From Anderseniella sp963759095 (lineage in GTDB: Bacteria; Pseudomonadota; Alphaproteobacteria; Rhizobiales; Aestuariivirgaceae): DNA of 64,000 bases. The translations under genes and the position numbers were made by a program. The stretch is from positions 62,001-126,000 of the forward strand of contig CAVWYF010000022.1 in assembly GCA_963759095.1 (NCBI GenBank). The letters run 5' to 3'. Of the stretch, positions 54,908 to 63,273 are shown in pieces (positions within the stretch are counted from its first letter, which is position 1; every line of letters begins with the position of its first letter). The notes below the pieces were generated by a model. It searched no databases and was not told the DNA's origin. It saw only the letters and a program-made list of their open reading frames with translations.

Positions 54908-54920
54908 GGGTTGAAGCATT

Positions 54921-55781
54921 ATGGCCATTCGCAGAATATTTGTTCCAATCAGAAACGATGGCAAAGGCGAGAACGTGCTTGATCATGCACTGGCGCTGGC
55001 TGGCAAGACCGGCCATATCGAGGCAGTGCATTGTCGCCCGGCACCGGAAGACCTGATCCCGTTTGGCGTATCCGTCCCGGCCATTCTGCGCGACCAGATT
55101 GCCAAATCCGGCGATGAGCTTGCCAACGCAGAAGAGGCGCAGATCACGCGACAATTTGAAGATTATGCCCGCGCCAACAATCTGACCATGGTCGGTATTG
55201 GCAAATCTCACCCCAAGAACAAACTGTCTGCCACTTGGCGCATCGAGCGTGGCAAGCAGGCCAATATCGTGTCGGCGCGTGGCCGTTTGGCCGATGTTGT
55301 TGCGGTTGCAAGACCGGATCGTGACAGGGCAATGGGTCGCAATACGCTTGAAGCGGCACTGGTGAACACGGGTTCGCTTGTGATGATGTGCCCGCCCCTG
55401 TCGCCACCCAAAAAGATCGGCAGCCATATTGCCGTGGCATGGAACGGATCACGCGAGGCCGCACGGGCGGTATCTCTGGCAATGCCGCTCCTGACGGCTG
55501 CCTCCACGGTGTCTGTTATGACCATGGCGGGTGAAAAGCTGGAACTTACCGGTGCGCACCTGCTGAACTTCCTGTCTGATCATGACATCAAGGCTGCCCA
55601 TACTGAAATCAAGTCTGGCAGCAATGCGGGCAAGGCATTGCTCGAGGGCGCCAATTCGGTGGAAGCCGATTGTCTCTTGATGGGGGCGTATGGTTCAAGC
55701 CGGGGTCGGGAAATGGTGTTTGGAGGTGCAACGCAATACGTTGTCGATCATGCGGATATGCCTGTATTGATGGCGCACTAG
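54921..55781 (+). CDS. Universal stress protein (UspA type)
   Basis: A 286-residue double Usp protein. The ATP-binding motif G-x2-G-x9-G-[ST] is in the C-terminal half (GAYGSSRGREMVFGGAT). The second half (about 150-286) has the full Usp fold. It lies 13 bases after the formyltransferase gene and is probably the last gene of the oxc operon. It could sense energy state or acid stress during oxalate use. Confidence 0.87.
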   Translation: MAIRRIFVPIRNDGKGENVLDHALALAGKTGHIEAVHCRPAPEDLIPFGVSVPAILRDQIAKSGDELANAEEAQITRQFEDYARANNLTMVGIGKSHPKNKLSATWRIERGKQANIVSARGRLADVVAVARPDRDRAMGRNTLEAALVNTGSLVMMCPPLSPPKKIGSHIAVAWNGSREAARAVSLAMPLLTAASTVSVMTMAGEKLELTGAHLLNFLSDHDIKAAHTEIKSGSNAGKALLEGANSVEADCLLMGAYGSSRGREMVFGGATQYVVDHADMPVLMAH

Positions 55782-55813
55782 AGCAACGTGAGTTCATTTG
55801 ATCCCATGTTGCT
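55782..55813. repeat. Palindrome abutting the Usp stop (copy 3 of a dispersed family)
   Basis: An imperfect palindrome with arms starting AGCAAC and ending GTTGCT directly follows the TAG stop codon of the universal stress protein gene. It shares arms with 11156-11191. No T-run follows. Confidence 0.6.
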
Positions 55814-55922
55814 TTAACATTTTGGAGGCGATCAGGTTCATGATTTTGGGTTGGTGCAGCCCAAAATCATGAATCTGATCCGGAGCAGTATGGGCCTGAA
55901 TGAACCCACAATATAGCTCTAA
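55814..55922. repeat. Composite inverted repeat following the stop-codon palindrome
   Basis: A long hairpin with arms GATCAGGTTCATGATTTTGGG (allowing one mismatch) and CCCAAAATCATGAATCTGAT is centred near 55853. Its right arm matches the segment AAAATCATAAACCTGATCC at 11125-11143. A further degenerate palindrome of the stop-codon family lies at 55887-55920. The left start AGAGC at 55780 and the right end GCTCT at 55918-55922 are inverted, so the whole unit (55782-55922) could be a small mobile element. No coding content was seen. Confidence 0.6.
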
Positions 55923-56085
55923 CAGTTCGAGCCGATCATGGTGATTTTTGATTTTGCAACTCAAAATTATCGCGATTGCGAAACCAGAAAGGAAAGGAGC
56001 AACCACTGTGCGGGAAAACATCGAGAATTCTGCGACAAGCTGTCCGGTTTTGCTTGATGCCGACCGTCAATCTGATACGATCCGG

Positions 56086-56114
56086 TTGTCAACTGGTATA
56101 CCACACGCCAAGAT
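56086..56114 (+). promoter_or_regulatory. Promoter with GntR/FCD operator before the TTT transporter genes
   Basis: The palindrome TGGTATACCA at 56094-56103 is identical to the site before gntR. It lies in the 17-base spacer between TTGTCA (56086-56091) and CAAGAT (56109-56114), where a bound repressor would block RNA polymerase. The -10 assignment is weak. It is 170 bases before the TctC start. Confidence 0.55.
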
Positions 56115-56271
56115 TTCTTGATTTTGGTTTGTATATCAGATGGTTCCACATTGTGGACAGGTACCGGGAATAAGCCGGCAACAGATACGGCGGTCTGGTG
56201 GCCAGGGTTCCAAATTTGTAGCAGCACCTGAACATGGGAGCTGTTGTAACGACCCCAAAGGGAGAAATAGA

Positions 56272-57249
56272 ATGAAACTTACTAGAAGAATTGCACTCGG
56301 ATTTATGTTTGCAACCGGGATGATGGCCTCTGTTGTCACTGCGACAACCCCGGCCCATGCCTGGGAGCCGACCAAGCCTATTGACTTCGTCATCATGGCC
56401 GGCGCCGGCGGTGGTGCTGATCAGATTGCCCGCTTCCTCCAGTCAGTGGCTGAAAAGAAGAAGTTGACAGTTCGTCCGCTTGTGCCGAACAACAAGGGTG
56501 GCGGTTCAGGTGCTGAAGCGCTGATCGCCCTGAACGGTGCCAGCGACAAGGATCACTCCATTCTGGTGACATTGAACTCCTTCTTCACCACACCGATACG
56601 CCAGCCAAACCTTGGCATCGACATTCAGACATTTACCCCAGTTACGATGATGGGCGTGGATCCGTTTGTTCTTTGGGTCCACAAGGATTCAGGTATCAAG
56701 ACGTTCGAGGAGTGGCTTGAGAAAGTCAAAGCCGACAATGGTGAATATGTCATGGGCGGCACCGGCAAGGGTCAGGAAGACTCCATCGTCATTGCGTGGA
56801 TGGAAAAGAACTTCGATGTGAAGATCAAATACATCCCGTACAAGGGTGGTGGTGCCGTGGCCAAGGATCTCGCCGGCCAGCAGATCATGGCGTCTGTGAA
56901 CAACCCGTCGGAAGCCAAGGGTTTCTTTGAATCCGGTGACGTGGTTCCATTGATTGCGTTTTCTGATGAACGTCTGCCGAACCTGCCGGATACGCGTACT
57001 GTCAAGGAACTGGACAAGGACTTTTCCTACTACAACCAGCGTGCTGTTGTTGGCGCGCCGGGGATGTCGGACGATGCCGCAGCCTATTACCGCGATCTCT
57101 TCCAGAAGATCTACGACTCTGAAGAGTGGCAGGGCTACATGAAGTCTGAAAGCCTTGAGCCTTTGCCGATGGATGCTGCAACCCAGAAAGAGTACTGGAA
57201 GACCCAGGTCGACCGGCACAACGAACTGTTGAAAGCAATCGGCGGCTAA
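56272..57249 (+). CDS. TTT transporter substrate-binding protein (TctC-like)
   Basis: About 325 residues from the ATG at 56272, with a signal peptide (MKLTRRIALGFMFATG..., cleavage near AHA). The mature protein shows the Bug/TctC pattern: PIDFVIMAGAGGGADQIARFL near the N-terminus and PSEAKGFFESGDVVPLIAFSDERL in the second lobe. Such proteins bind di- or tricarboxylates. Because of the shared operator and adjacency to the oxalate genes, oxalate or a related small dicarboxylate is likely. Confidence 0.9.
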   Translation: MKLTRRIALGFMFATGMMASVVTATTPAHAWEPTKPIDFVIMAGAGGGADQIARFLQSVAEKKKLTVRPLVPNNKGGGSGAEALIALNGASDKDHSILVTLNSFFTTPIRQPNLGIDIQTFTPVTMMGVDPFVLWVHKDSGIKTFEEWLEKVKADNGEYVMGGTGKGQEDSIVIAWMEKNFDVKIKYIPYKGGGAVAKDLAGQQIMASVNNPSEAKGFFESGDVVPLIAFSDERLPNLPDTRTVKELDKDFSYYNQRAVVGAPGMSDDAAAYYRDLFQKIYDSEEWQGYMKSESLEPLPMDAATQKEYWKTQVDRHNELLKAIGG

Positions 57250-57277
57250 TCCCGGCATCCGGGATTGTAAGCAACAA

Positions 57278-57315
57278 GCTGGAGCAGTTTGGTCAGTGGA
57301 ACTGACTGCTCCAGC
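57278..57315 (+). terminator. Attenuator-like hairpin after the TctC gene
   Basis: A perfect 11-bp stem (GCTGGAGCAGT at 57278-57288 and ACTGCTCCAGC at 57305-57315) lies between the binding-protein and TctB genes. A smaller hairpin (TCCCGG...CCGGGA) lies just before it. No strong T-run follows, so it should limit read-through rather than end transcription. It parallels the hairpin after the PotD-like gene. Confidence 0.55.
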
Positions 57316-57391
57316 CATCTGAAATAAAACAGTCGTCTTCACGCGCGAGCCTGTCGGCACGCTCGATTGAGGACGTATTGGAGGAGCCGCC

Positions 57392-57895
57392 ATGCGGCGT
57401 GCAGAAATAATTACCGCAGGGGTTCTGGCATTGATGTCAGTCTATCTGATGTGGAAGAGCACCGAGTTGAATGTTGGCTATATCACGGGTGAAGGCCCAG
57501 GTGGTGGTGCCTGGCCGTTCTGGCTTTCCGGAATTATGCTGATTTGCACCGGCTTCATCGCGGTTAATTGGTTCCGACAAACCTCGCCACCTTCTCAATC
57601 AACCGAACCGTTTCTCGATGGATATGGCAAGAAAATGCTGTTGCTGGTTGGCGGTGGAATTTTCGGCTTCATCGCATTGATCAACATAATTTCCATGTAC
57701 GGCGCGATGTTCGTTTTCCTGATCTACTACTTGCGCATTCTTGGCCGCCATACATGGACGCTCACGATGACGATTGCGACGCTTGTGCCGGTTGTCTTCT
57801 TCTTTTTCTTCGAAGCGCTCATGCGTATCACGCTGCCCAAGGGCATGAAGTTTCTTGAGCCGGTTTTCAATTATCTCAACACGATCATCTATTGA
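57392..57895 (+). CDS. TTT transporter small membrane subunit (TctB-like)
   Basis: A 167-residue protein with four hydrophobic segments and the TctB pattern (GEGPGGGAWPFWLSGIMLICTG). It is the small integral membrane component and lies between the binding protein and the large permease. It starts with ATG preceded by GGAGGAGCC. Confidence 0.9.
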   Translation: MRRAEIITAGVLALMSVYLMWKSTELNVGYITGEGPGGGAWPFWLSGIMLICTGFIAVNWFRQTSPPSQSTEPFLDGYGKKMLLLVGGGIFGFIALINIISMYGAMFVFLIYYLRILGRHTWTLTMTIATLVPVVFFFFFEALMRITLPKGMKFLEPVFNYLNTIIY

Positions 57896-57940
57896 CCGAA
57901 GCGCGCCTGATGGCGCTGCACGCGAGGGGCTTGTGACATC

Positions 57941-59470
57941 ATGATGGAAATTCTCGGATTGCTCAGTGACGGCTTGTGGTTATCACTGCAACCAACCAAC
58001 CTGTTGTTGATTATCGTCGGTGTGACACTGGGCCTGTTCATTGGTGCCATGCCCGGGCTGGGATCTGTGAACGGTGTGGCCATCCTGCTGCCAATCACCT
58101 TCCTGGTGCCGCCGGCATCGGCCATCATATTTCTTGCAGCTATCTATTATGGCGCCATGTATGGCGGGGCGATCAGTTCGATAACGCTGGGAATTCCGGG
58201 GGCTTCAACGGCCGTTGCCACAACGTTTGACGGCAGACCGCTGGCCTTGAAGGGCCGAGCAAGTCTGGCGCTTATCACGGCTGCGATTGCATCATTCATC
58301 GGTGGAACAGTGTCAAATGTCCTGTTTACCGCATTTGCACCACCGCTTGCCACAGTAGCGCTGAGTTTCGGAAACCCGGAAATTTTCGCACTGATGCTGC
58401 TTGCATTTGCCACGTTTGTGGGGCTGGGAGGTGACGATATTCCAAAGACCGTCTTCTCGATCTGTATTGGCCTGGTGTTTGCGGCCGTGGGCTATGACGA
58501 GATTTCCGGTGCGCCGAGGCTGGTCTTTTTCGACATTTCCGGTTTCCTGCACGGCGTGAACTTCCTGGTGCTGGCCATCGGGGTGTACGGCATCGGCGAG
58601 ATGCTTTGGACCATCAATTCAACCCGCGGCAAGATTACGTCCACGGATGCAAAGATGTCCGTCAAGGGCATTGTTTCAGATGCGAAGGAAGGCATGCAGC
58701 GCGGCTGGAAAGGTACCGCCATCGGCTCCTTCCTTGGCTTCTTTGTCGGCATTTTGCCGGCTGCCGGAGCGACGCCTGGCTCACTCATGTCTTACGGTGT
58801 AGCCAAGATGCTGGCCAAGAACCCGAAAGAGTTTGGCCAGGGTCATCCAGGTGGTGTGGCGGCACCTGAAGCTGCCAACAATTCCGCCTCCACCGGCGCG
58901 ATGCTGCCTATGCTGACACTCGGCATTCCGGGGTCCCCGACAACAGCCATCCTGCTTGGTGGTATGGTCATCTGGGGGCTGACACCTGGTCCACGGCTGT
59001 TCACGGATCAAAGTGAATTCGTGTGGGGCCTGATCGGGTCGTTCTATGTTTCAAACTTCTTCGCTCTGGTAATCAATATAGCCTTCATCCCGCTGTTCAT
59101 CTGGATGCTGCGCATGCCGTTCACGATCCTGGCACCGATGATTTTTGTGCTGTCTGTGGTCGGTGGCTATGCTGCTACGCAGGACATGCACGATGTGTGG
59201 CTAATGCTCGGCTTCGGTCTCGGTGCATTTTTCCTTCGCAAACTCGACTACCCGCTTGCGCCCGCCGTGCTGGCCATCGTGCTGGGTCCCATCGCCGAAC
59301 CGACGCTGCGCCAGTCTTTGCTGTTATCCTCGGGTGATCCGTCGATATTTTTCACCCGCGCGATCGCCGGCCCGATTACGGTCATCGCCATCATCCTGAT
59401 CCTGTTGCCCTTGTTCAAGGTTATCTGGACAAAAGTGAAATCCTCCAGGGCGCAGACACCTGCACAGTAG
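57941..59470 (+). CDS. TTT transporter large membrane subunit (TctA-like)
   Basis: A 509-residue permease with about 11-12 membrane segments. Typical TctA motifs are GAMPGLGSVNGVAILLP near residue 35, SITLGIPGASTAVATTFDG near 85, and GVAAPEAANNSASTGAMLPMLTLGIPGS in the second half. It uses ion gradients to import the ligand delivered by the TctC-like protein. It starts 45 bases after TctB. Confidence 0.94.
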   Translation: MMEILGLLSDGLWLSLQPTNLLLIIVGVTLGLFIGAMPGLGSVNGVAILLPITFLVPPASAIIFLAAIYYGAMYGGAISSITLGIPGASTAVATTFDGRPLALKGRASLALITAAIASFIGGTVSNVLFTAFAPPLATVALSFGNPEIFALMLLAFATFVGLGGDDIPKTVFSICIGLVFAAVGYDEISGAPRLVFFDISGFLHGVNFLVLAIGVYGIGEMLWTINSTRGKITSTDAKMSVKGIVSDAKEGMQRGWKGTAIGSFLGFFVGILPAAGATPGSLMSYGVAKMLAKNPKEFGQGHPGGVAAPEAANNSASTGAMLPMLTLGIPGSPTTAILLGGMVIWGLTPGPRLFTDQSEFVWGLIGSFYVSNFFALVINIAFIPLFIWMLRMPFTILAPMIFVLSVVGGYAATQDMHDVWLMLGFGLGAFFLRKLDYPLAPAVLAIVLGPIAEPTLRQSLLLSSGDPSIFFTRAIAGPITVIAIILILLPLFKVIWTKVKSSRAQTPAQ

Positions 59471-59856
59471 GATGCTCAGGCAGGCATCCCGCTGCCACAC
59501 TCAACGTTCATAAGAGCGCATCTCATCGTGAGTTGGGGTGCGTTCTGTTGCGCTTCGCTGGATACCTGTCTTCGCGAGTGGCTGGGCGACTATTTTGGCT
59601 GATGGTCTGACCATTGTCCGGGCAGAGCCTGTTCCACCATGTGGAATAGATATTTAGCATCAGACGGATTTGCCATGCGTTTAGGTAATGCTGCCAAAAT
59701 TTAATTGTTATATTTCATTACTTTAAAGTATTTTTTGGTTCCAAAAACGCATAGTAGAATGCATTTCTACCATATGGTGGAATGAGTCGCTTGCTCGCGC
59801 ACGCGCACGCAGGTAGAAACACCCTATATCCAGCTTTGGTTTGAAAGGTTTTTGCA
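59471..59856. promoter_or_regulatory. Regulatory gap with repeated TTCYAC/GTRGAA half-sites before the PanE-like gene
   Basis: A 386-base gap. A perfect palindrome TTCCACCATGTGGAA lies at 59632-59646, then GTAGAATGCATTTCTAC at 59754-59770, which overlaps TTCTACCATATGGTGGAA at 59765-59782. All use the half-site TTCYAC or its complement. The intervening region 59695-59745 is very AT-rich. The pattern suggests a cooperative operator for an unidentified regulator controlling the reductase gene. No T-run terminator was found after TctA. Confidence 0.5.
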
Positions 59857-60879
59857 ATGAAAATCTGCATTTACGGCGCAGGTGCGATTGGCGGCTTCAT
59901 GGGTCATGCTTTGGCACAGGTGCCAGGTGTCGAACTGTCGCTGATTGCCCGGGGACCTCACCTTGAAGCCATGCAGGAAAACGGCCTGACGCTTGTCAGG
60001 GATGGCGAAACTGTTTCCGTACCGGTGACGGCAACATCGAACCCGGCGGACCTGGGTCCCCAGGACTATGTGGTCATAGCACTCAAGAGCCATCAGGCCT
60101 GGCAATCTGCCGAAAGTGTTAAGCCGCTATTGGGGCCGAATACGGCGGTAGTCACCTGTCAGAACGGGGTGCCGTGGTGGTATTTTCACAAGCTTGCCGG
60201 TGCATTTGAAGGCAGCAGGTTGGACGCGGTTGATCGGGGTGACCGTCAGTGGACCACGTTTGGACCGGGCCGGGCCATCGGATGCGTGGTGTACCCGGCA
60301 ACCGAAATCGTCGAGCCCGGCGTGATCAAGCATGTCTATGGAGACAAGTTCTCGATCGGCGAACCAGACGGCACGGTGTCTCCGCGTTGTGAGGCTTTGT
60401 CGAAAGTGCTGGAGGAGGGTGGTCTTCGCGCTCCCGTGCTGGAAGATATCCGCTCTGAAATCTGGCTCAAATTATGGGGTAACCTCTGTTTCAACCCGAT
60501 CTCCGCCCTGACCGGAGCAACCCTGGATGTGATCGCCACCGAACCAGGCACCCGTGCGCTGGCGAAATCCATGATGCTTGAAGCACAAACACTGGCTGAA
60601 AAACTGGGTGCCAGCTTCCGCGTTGATGTGGAGCGCCGCATTAATGGCGCTGCCGGTGTTGGTGCGCATCGCACCTCCATGTTGCAGGACCTTGATGCCG
60701 GCAAGGCGATGGAAATCGACGCACTGGTCACTGCAGTTCAGGAAATGGGCCGCATTGCAGATGTCGCGACACCAGCGATTGACGGTGTATTGGCCCTGGT
60801 CCAGCAACTTGCTGAAAGTCGCGGGCTGTATCCGACCTATCCGGTCGAAAACGGCGATAATCTGGCCAAGAGCGCTTGA
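59857..60879 (+). CDS. 2-dehydropantoate 2-reductase family (PanE-like) oxidoreductase
   Basis: A 340-residue NAD(P)-dependent reductase of the ApbA/PanE family. The nucleotide-binding motif GAGAIGG is at residues 7-13, and the C-terminal domain has the LWGNLCFNPISALTG pattern. PanE itself makes pantoate, but in Methylobacterium extorquens a PanE paralogue (PanE2) was reported to reduce oxalyl-CoA to glyoxylate, next to oxalate genes. Its position here next to the TTT transporter and 7 kb from oxc suggests the same role. Pantoate synthesis is not excluded. Confidence 0.85.
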   Translation: MKICIYGAGAIGGFMGHALAQVPGVELSLIARGPHLEAMQENGLTLVRDGETVSVPVTATSNPADLGPQDYVVIALKSHQAWQSAESVKPLLGPNTAVVTCQNGVPWWYFHKLAGAFEGSRLDAVDRGDRQWTTFGPGRAIGCVVYPATEIVEPGVIKHVYGDKFSIGEPDGTVSPRCEALSKVLEEGGLRAPVLEDIRSEIWLKLWGNLCFNPISALTGATLDVIATEPGTRALAKSMMLEAQTLAEKLGASFRVDVERRINGAAGVGAHRTSMLQDLDAGKAMEIDALVTAVQEMGRIADVATPAIDGVLALVQQLAESRGLYPTYPVENGDNLAKSA

Positions 60880-60978
60880 TTGGATTCCAGATTAGGTACA
60901 CTTATTCCTTGATGTGTCGGTCCGGTTGCGGCGAAACTGCAAGCAATAGAGTTGTGAGTGCGATAAAGGAATTAAGTC

Positions 60979-61851
60979 ATGCGGCTGGATGATGAAAAGG
61001 CAAGTTCTAATGTGGAAGACCGCCGGGGCCAGCGTGGTCGCCGCGGCGGGTTTCGTATCCCAATGGGCAGGCGCGGTGGTGGCGGCATCGGGCTCGGAAC
61101 CATCGTCATCCTGGGCATTTTGTGGTTGGTGTTCGGTATCAACCCGCTGGAGATGTTGAGCGGCGGTTTCCAACAGCAGACGCAGCAGGTGCCCCAGACG
61201 CAACAGCAACAGGGAGCTCCGGCAGCGAACGATGAAATGGGCAAGTTCGCCAGCAAGGTACTGTCCACAACTGAGCGTACCTGGACCCGGGTGTTCAAGG
61301 AAAACGGACGTCAGTATGAAGAACCCCGCATGGTTCTGTTTTCCGGTTTCGTGCAATCAGCCTGTGGTGCAGCCCAATCGGCGATGGGGCCGTTCTACTG
61401 CCCGCGCGACAAGAAAATTTACATCGACCTCAGTTTCTTCCGTGACATGAGCTCGCGTCTGGGAGCATCCGGCGATTTTGCGCATGCCTATGTCATCGCC
61501 CACGAGGTCGGTCATCATGTCCAGACCTTGCTGGGTATTGCAGAAAAGGTCACGGCCGCGCGTCTGCAGGCCTCAAAAACCGACGCCAACCGTCTGTCGG
61601 TCCGCATGGAATTGCAGGCGGACTGCCTGGCCGGTGTGTGGGCACGCGACAACAAGAACATTCTTGACCAGGGTGACATCGAAGAAGGCATCAATGCCGC
61701 AACCGCCATTGGCGATGATCGCCTGCAGAAGCGTAGCCAGGGATATGTTGTCCCGGAGAGCTTTACCCATGGTACGTCTGCTCAGCGGGTGGAATGGTTC
61801 AAACGTGGCATTCAAACAGGTGATATTCGCCAGTGTGACACGTTCGGCTGA
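60979..61851 (+). CDS. Neutral zinc metallopeptidase (YpfJ type)
   Basis: A 290-residue protein. The N-terminus is Arg/Gly-rich, then a single membrane segment (IGLGTIVILGILWLVFGI) and a Gln-rich linker (residues 65-80). The peptidase domain has the zinc motif HEVGHH (H175-E176-x2-H179). It is likely anchored in the inner membrane with the catalytic domain outside. The substrate is unknown. It begins 99 bases after the reductase gene. Confidence 0.88.
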   Translation: MRLDDEKASSNVEDRRGQRGRRGGFRIPMGRRGGGGIGLGTIVILGILWLVFGINPLEMLSGGFQQQTQQVPQTQQQQGAPAANDEMGKFASKVLSTTERTWTRVFKENGRQYEEPRMVLFSGFVQSACGAAQSAMGPFYCPRDKKIYIDLSFFRDMSSRLGASGDFAHAYVIAHEVGHHVQTLLGIAEKVTAARLQASKTDANRLSVRMELQADCLAGVWARDNKNILDQGDIEEGINAATAIGDDRLQKRSQGYVVPESFTHGTSAQRVEWFKRGIQTGDIRQCDTFG

Positions 61852-61910
61852 GCGGTTGCTGCCTGAGACCAGTTTGACATAACGTTCAAAAAGTTTGGGT
61901 AACCTGTCTT

Positions 61911-62885
61911 ATGATATCTTCAACACCTTCTCAATCGGTGCTCGCATCGGCTGCGCGCAGCGTCATTGTAAGACGCAGGATTCGCGACCATGTCGTCAAA
62001 ACGCCGTTGCTGAAGTCATGCGCAGTTCTGCCCGACAAGACGGAGCTGTACTTCAAGGCTGAGAATTTTCAAACAACCGGTTCCTTCAAGCTCAGGGGGG
62101 CCACGGCCAGGCTCACATCGTTGCCACTGGACCGGCCGCTGATAACCGCTTCATCCGGCAATCATGGCATTGCCTGCTCGCATGCCGCGCAGATCACCGG
62201 CCATAAACTGACGGTTGTGCTGCCCGAAACCGTGGCACCGGCAAAGCTTGCCAAAGTCAAAAGCTTTGGTACCGAGGTCATCCTGCACGGTGCCGAGCCA
62301 GGGCTCGCGGAGACCCATGCCCAGACATTGGCCGCCAGCGGGAAATATGTTTACGTCTCGCCCTACAATGATGCCGAAGTGATCGCCGGTCAGGGATCCA
62401 TAGGGCTGGAACTTCTCGAACAACTGCAGCACATCGACAATGTCTTTATCGCGATGGGTGGAGGTGGCCTCATTTCGGGTATCGGCTCGGTGCTCAAATC
62501 GTTTCTTCCCGGGTGCCGCATAATTGGCGTCAGTGCCAGCAACTCCGCTGCATTGGCGGCGTCGATTGAGGCAGGCCACGTGGTTGAAACGGAACATCTC
62601 GACACCCTTGCCGATGGTATCGCCGGCGGTGTTGATGAAGACGCGATAACTCTTGAACTGGCGACAGAAGTGATTGATCGGCTGGTACATTGCAGTGAAG
62701 AAGAAATAATATCGGCTCTCAGCGCGCTGGCCTGGAGCGAGAAGCAAATCGTTGAAGGGGCCGCTGGTCTTGCCCTCGCAGGCTACCTGGCAGACCAGCC
62801 GGATTATGCCGGCCAGACAAATGTAGTGTTGTTATGCGGTGCCAATTTCGACAAGGCAGCACTTTTGCAGGCGATTGCCACCTGA
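61911..62885 (+). CDS. PLP-dependent threonine/serine dehydratase family protein
   Basis: A 324-residue fold-type II PLP enzyme. The PLP Lys is K60 in TTGSFKLRGA, the SSGNHG motif follows near residue 80 and the glycine loop MGGGGLISG lies in the middle. It has no regulatory ACT domain, so it is of the catabolic type (threonine, serine or hydroxyaspartate dehydratase). The neighbouring glyoxylate-forming route makes a 3-hydroxyaspartate enzyme conceivable, but there is no direct evidence. Confidence 0.85.
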   Translation: MISSTPSQSVLASAARSVIVRRRIRDHVVKTPLLKSCAVLPDKTELYFKAENFQTTGSFKLRGATARLTSLPLDRPLITASSGNHGIACSHAAQITGHKLTVVLPETVAPAKLAKVKSFGTEVILHGAEPGLAETHAQTLAASGKYVYVSPYNDAEVIAGQGSIGLELLEQLQHIDNVFIAMGGGGLISGIGSVLKSFLPGCRIIGVSASNSAALAASIEAGHVVETEHLDTLADGIAGGVDEDAITLELATEVIDRLVHCSEEEIISALSALAWSEKQIVEGAAGLALAGYLADQPDYAGQTNVVLLCGANFDKAALLQAIAT

Positions 62886-62926
62886 CCTGAACGTTGAAGT
62901 CTGAATTTTGAAGCAGGCCGGCAAGA

Positions 62927-62954
62927 GGGTGTCGCAGTTGTTGACCCGACACCC
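62927..62954. terminator. Hairpin between convergent genes
   Basis: The stem GGGTGTCG / CGACACCC (8 bp) lies between the converging dehydratase and glycine-rich genes. T-runs are weak on both sides. It may act as a bidirectional terminator. Confidence 0.4.
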
Positions 62955-62982
62955 CCGGTCAACCTTGGTAATGATGAAACGA

Positions 62983-63273
62983 TCAGCCCATCAGCTTGTT
63001 TTTGATCATCCCGACAATAGTCTGGACGACGAGACCGCCAATACCGCCGCCGACGAGTTGACCTGCAATGGCGCCAATGTCCATTCCGCCTGCCGCATCA
63101 CCACCGGCTGCACCCAACAATCCGCCGAGCAGCGAGCCGCCGCCGACACCGCCGACTGCGCCGGCAATCAGGTTGCCGATCTGGCCCATATTGCCGCCGC
63201 TGATAAGCTTGCCGCCGGCTGCACCACCTGCTGCGCCGCCAATGGCCTGTACGATAAGTGAAGTTAAATCCAT
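62983..63273 (-). CDS. Glycine-rich small membrane-active protein
   Basis: A 96-residue protein from the ATG at 63273, which has a strong GGAGGG site; longer frames reach back to 63498 without one. Glycine-zipper-like repeats fill the sequence (AIGGAAGGAAGGKLI, LLGGLLGAAGGDAAGG, LVGGGIGGLVVQ), with no charged residues until the last Lys pair. This composition is that of small hydrophobic proteins that insert into membranes. I do not recognise the family. Confidence 0.65.
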   Translation of the reverse strand: MDLTSLIVQAIGGAAGGAAGGKLISGGNMGQIGNLIAGAVGGVGGGSLLGGLLGAAGGDAAGGMDIGAIAGQLVGGGIGGLVVQTIVGMIKNKLMG

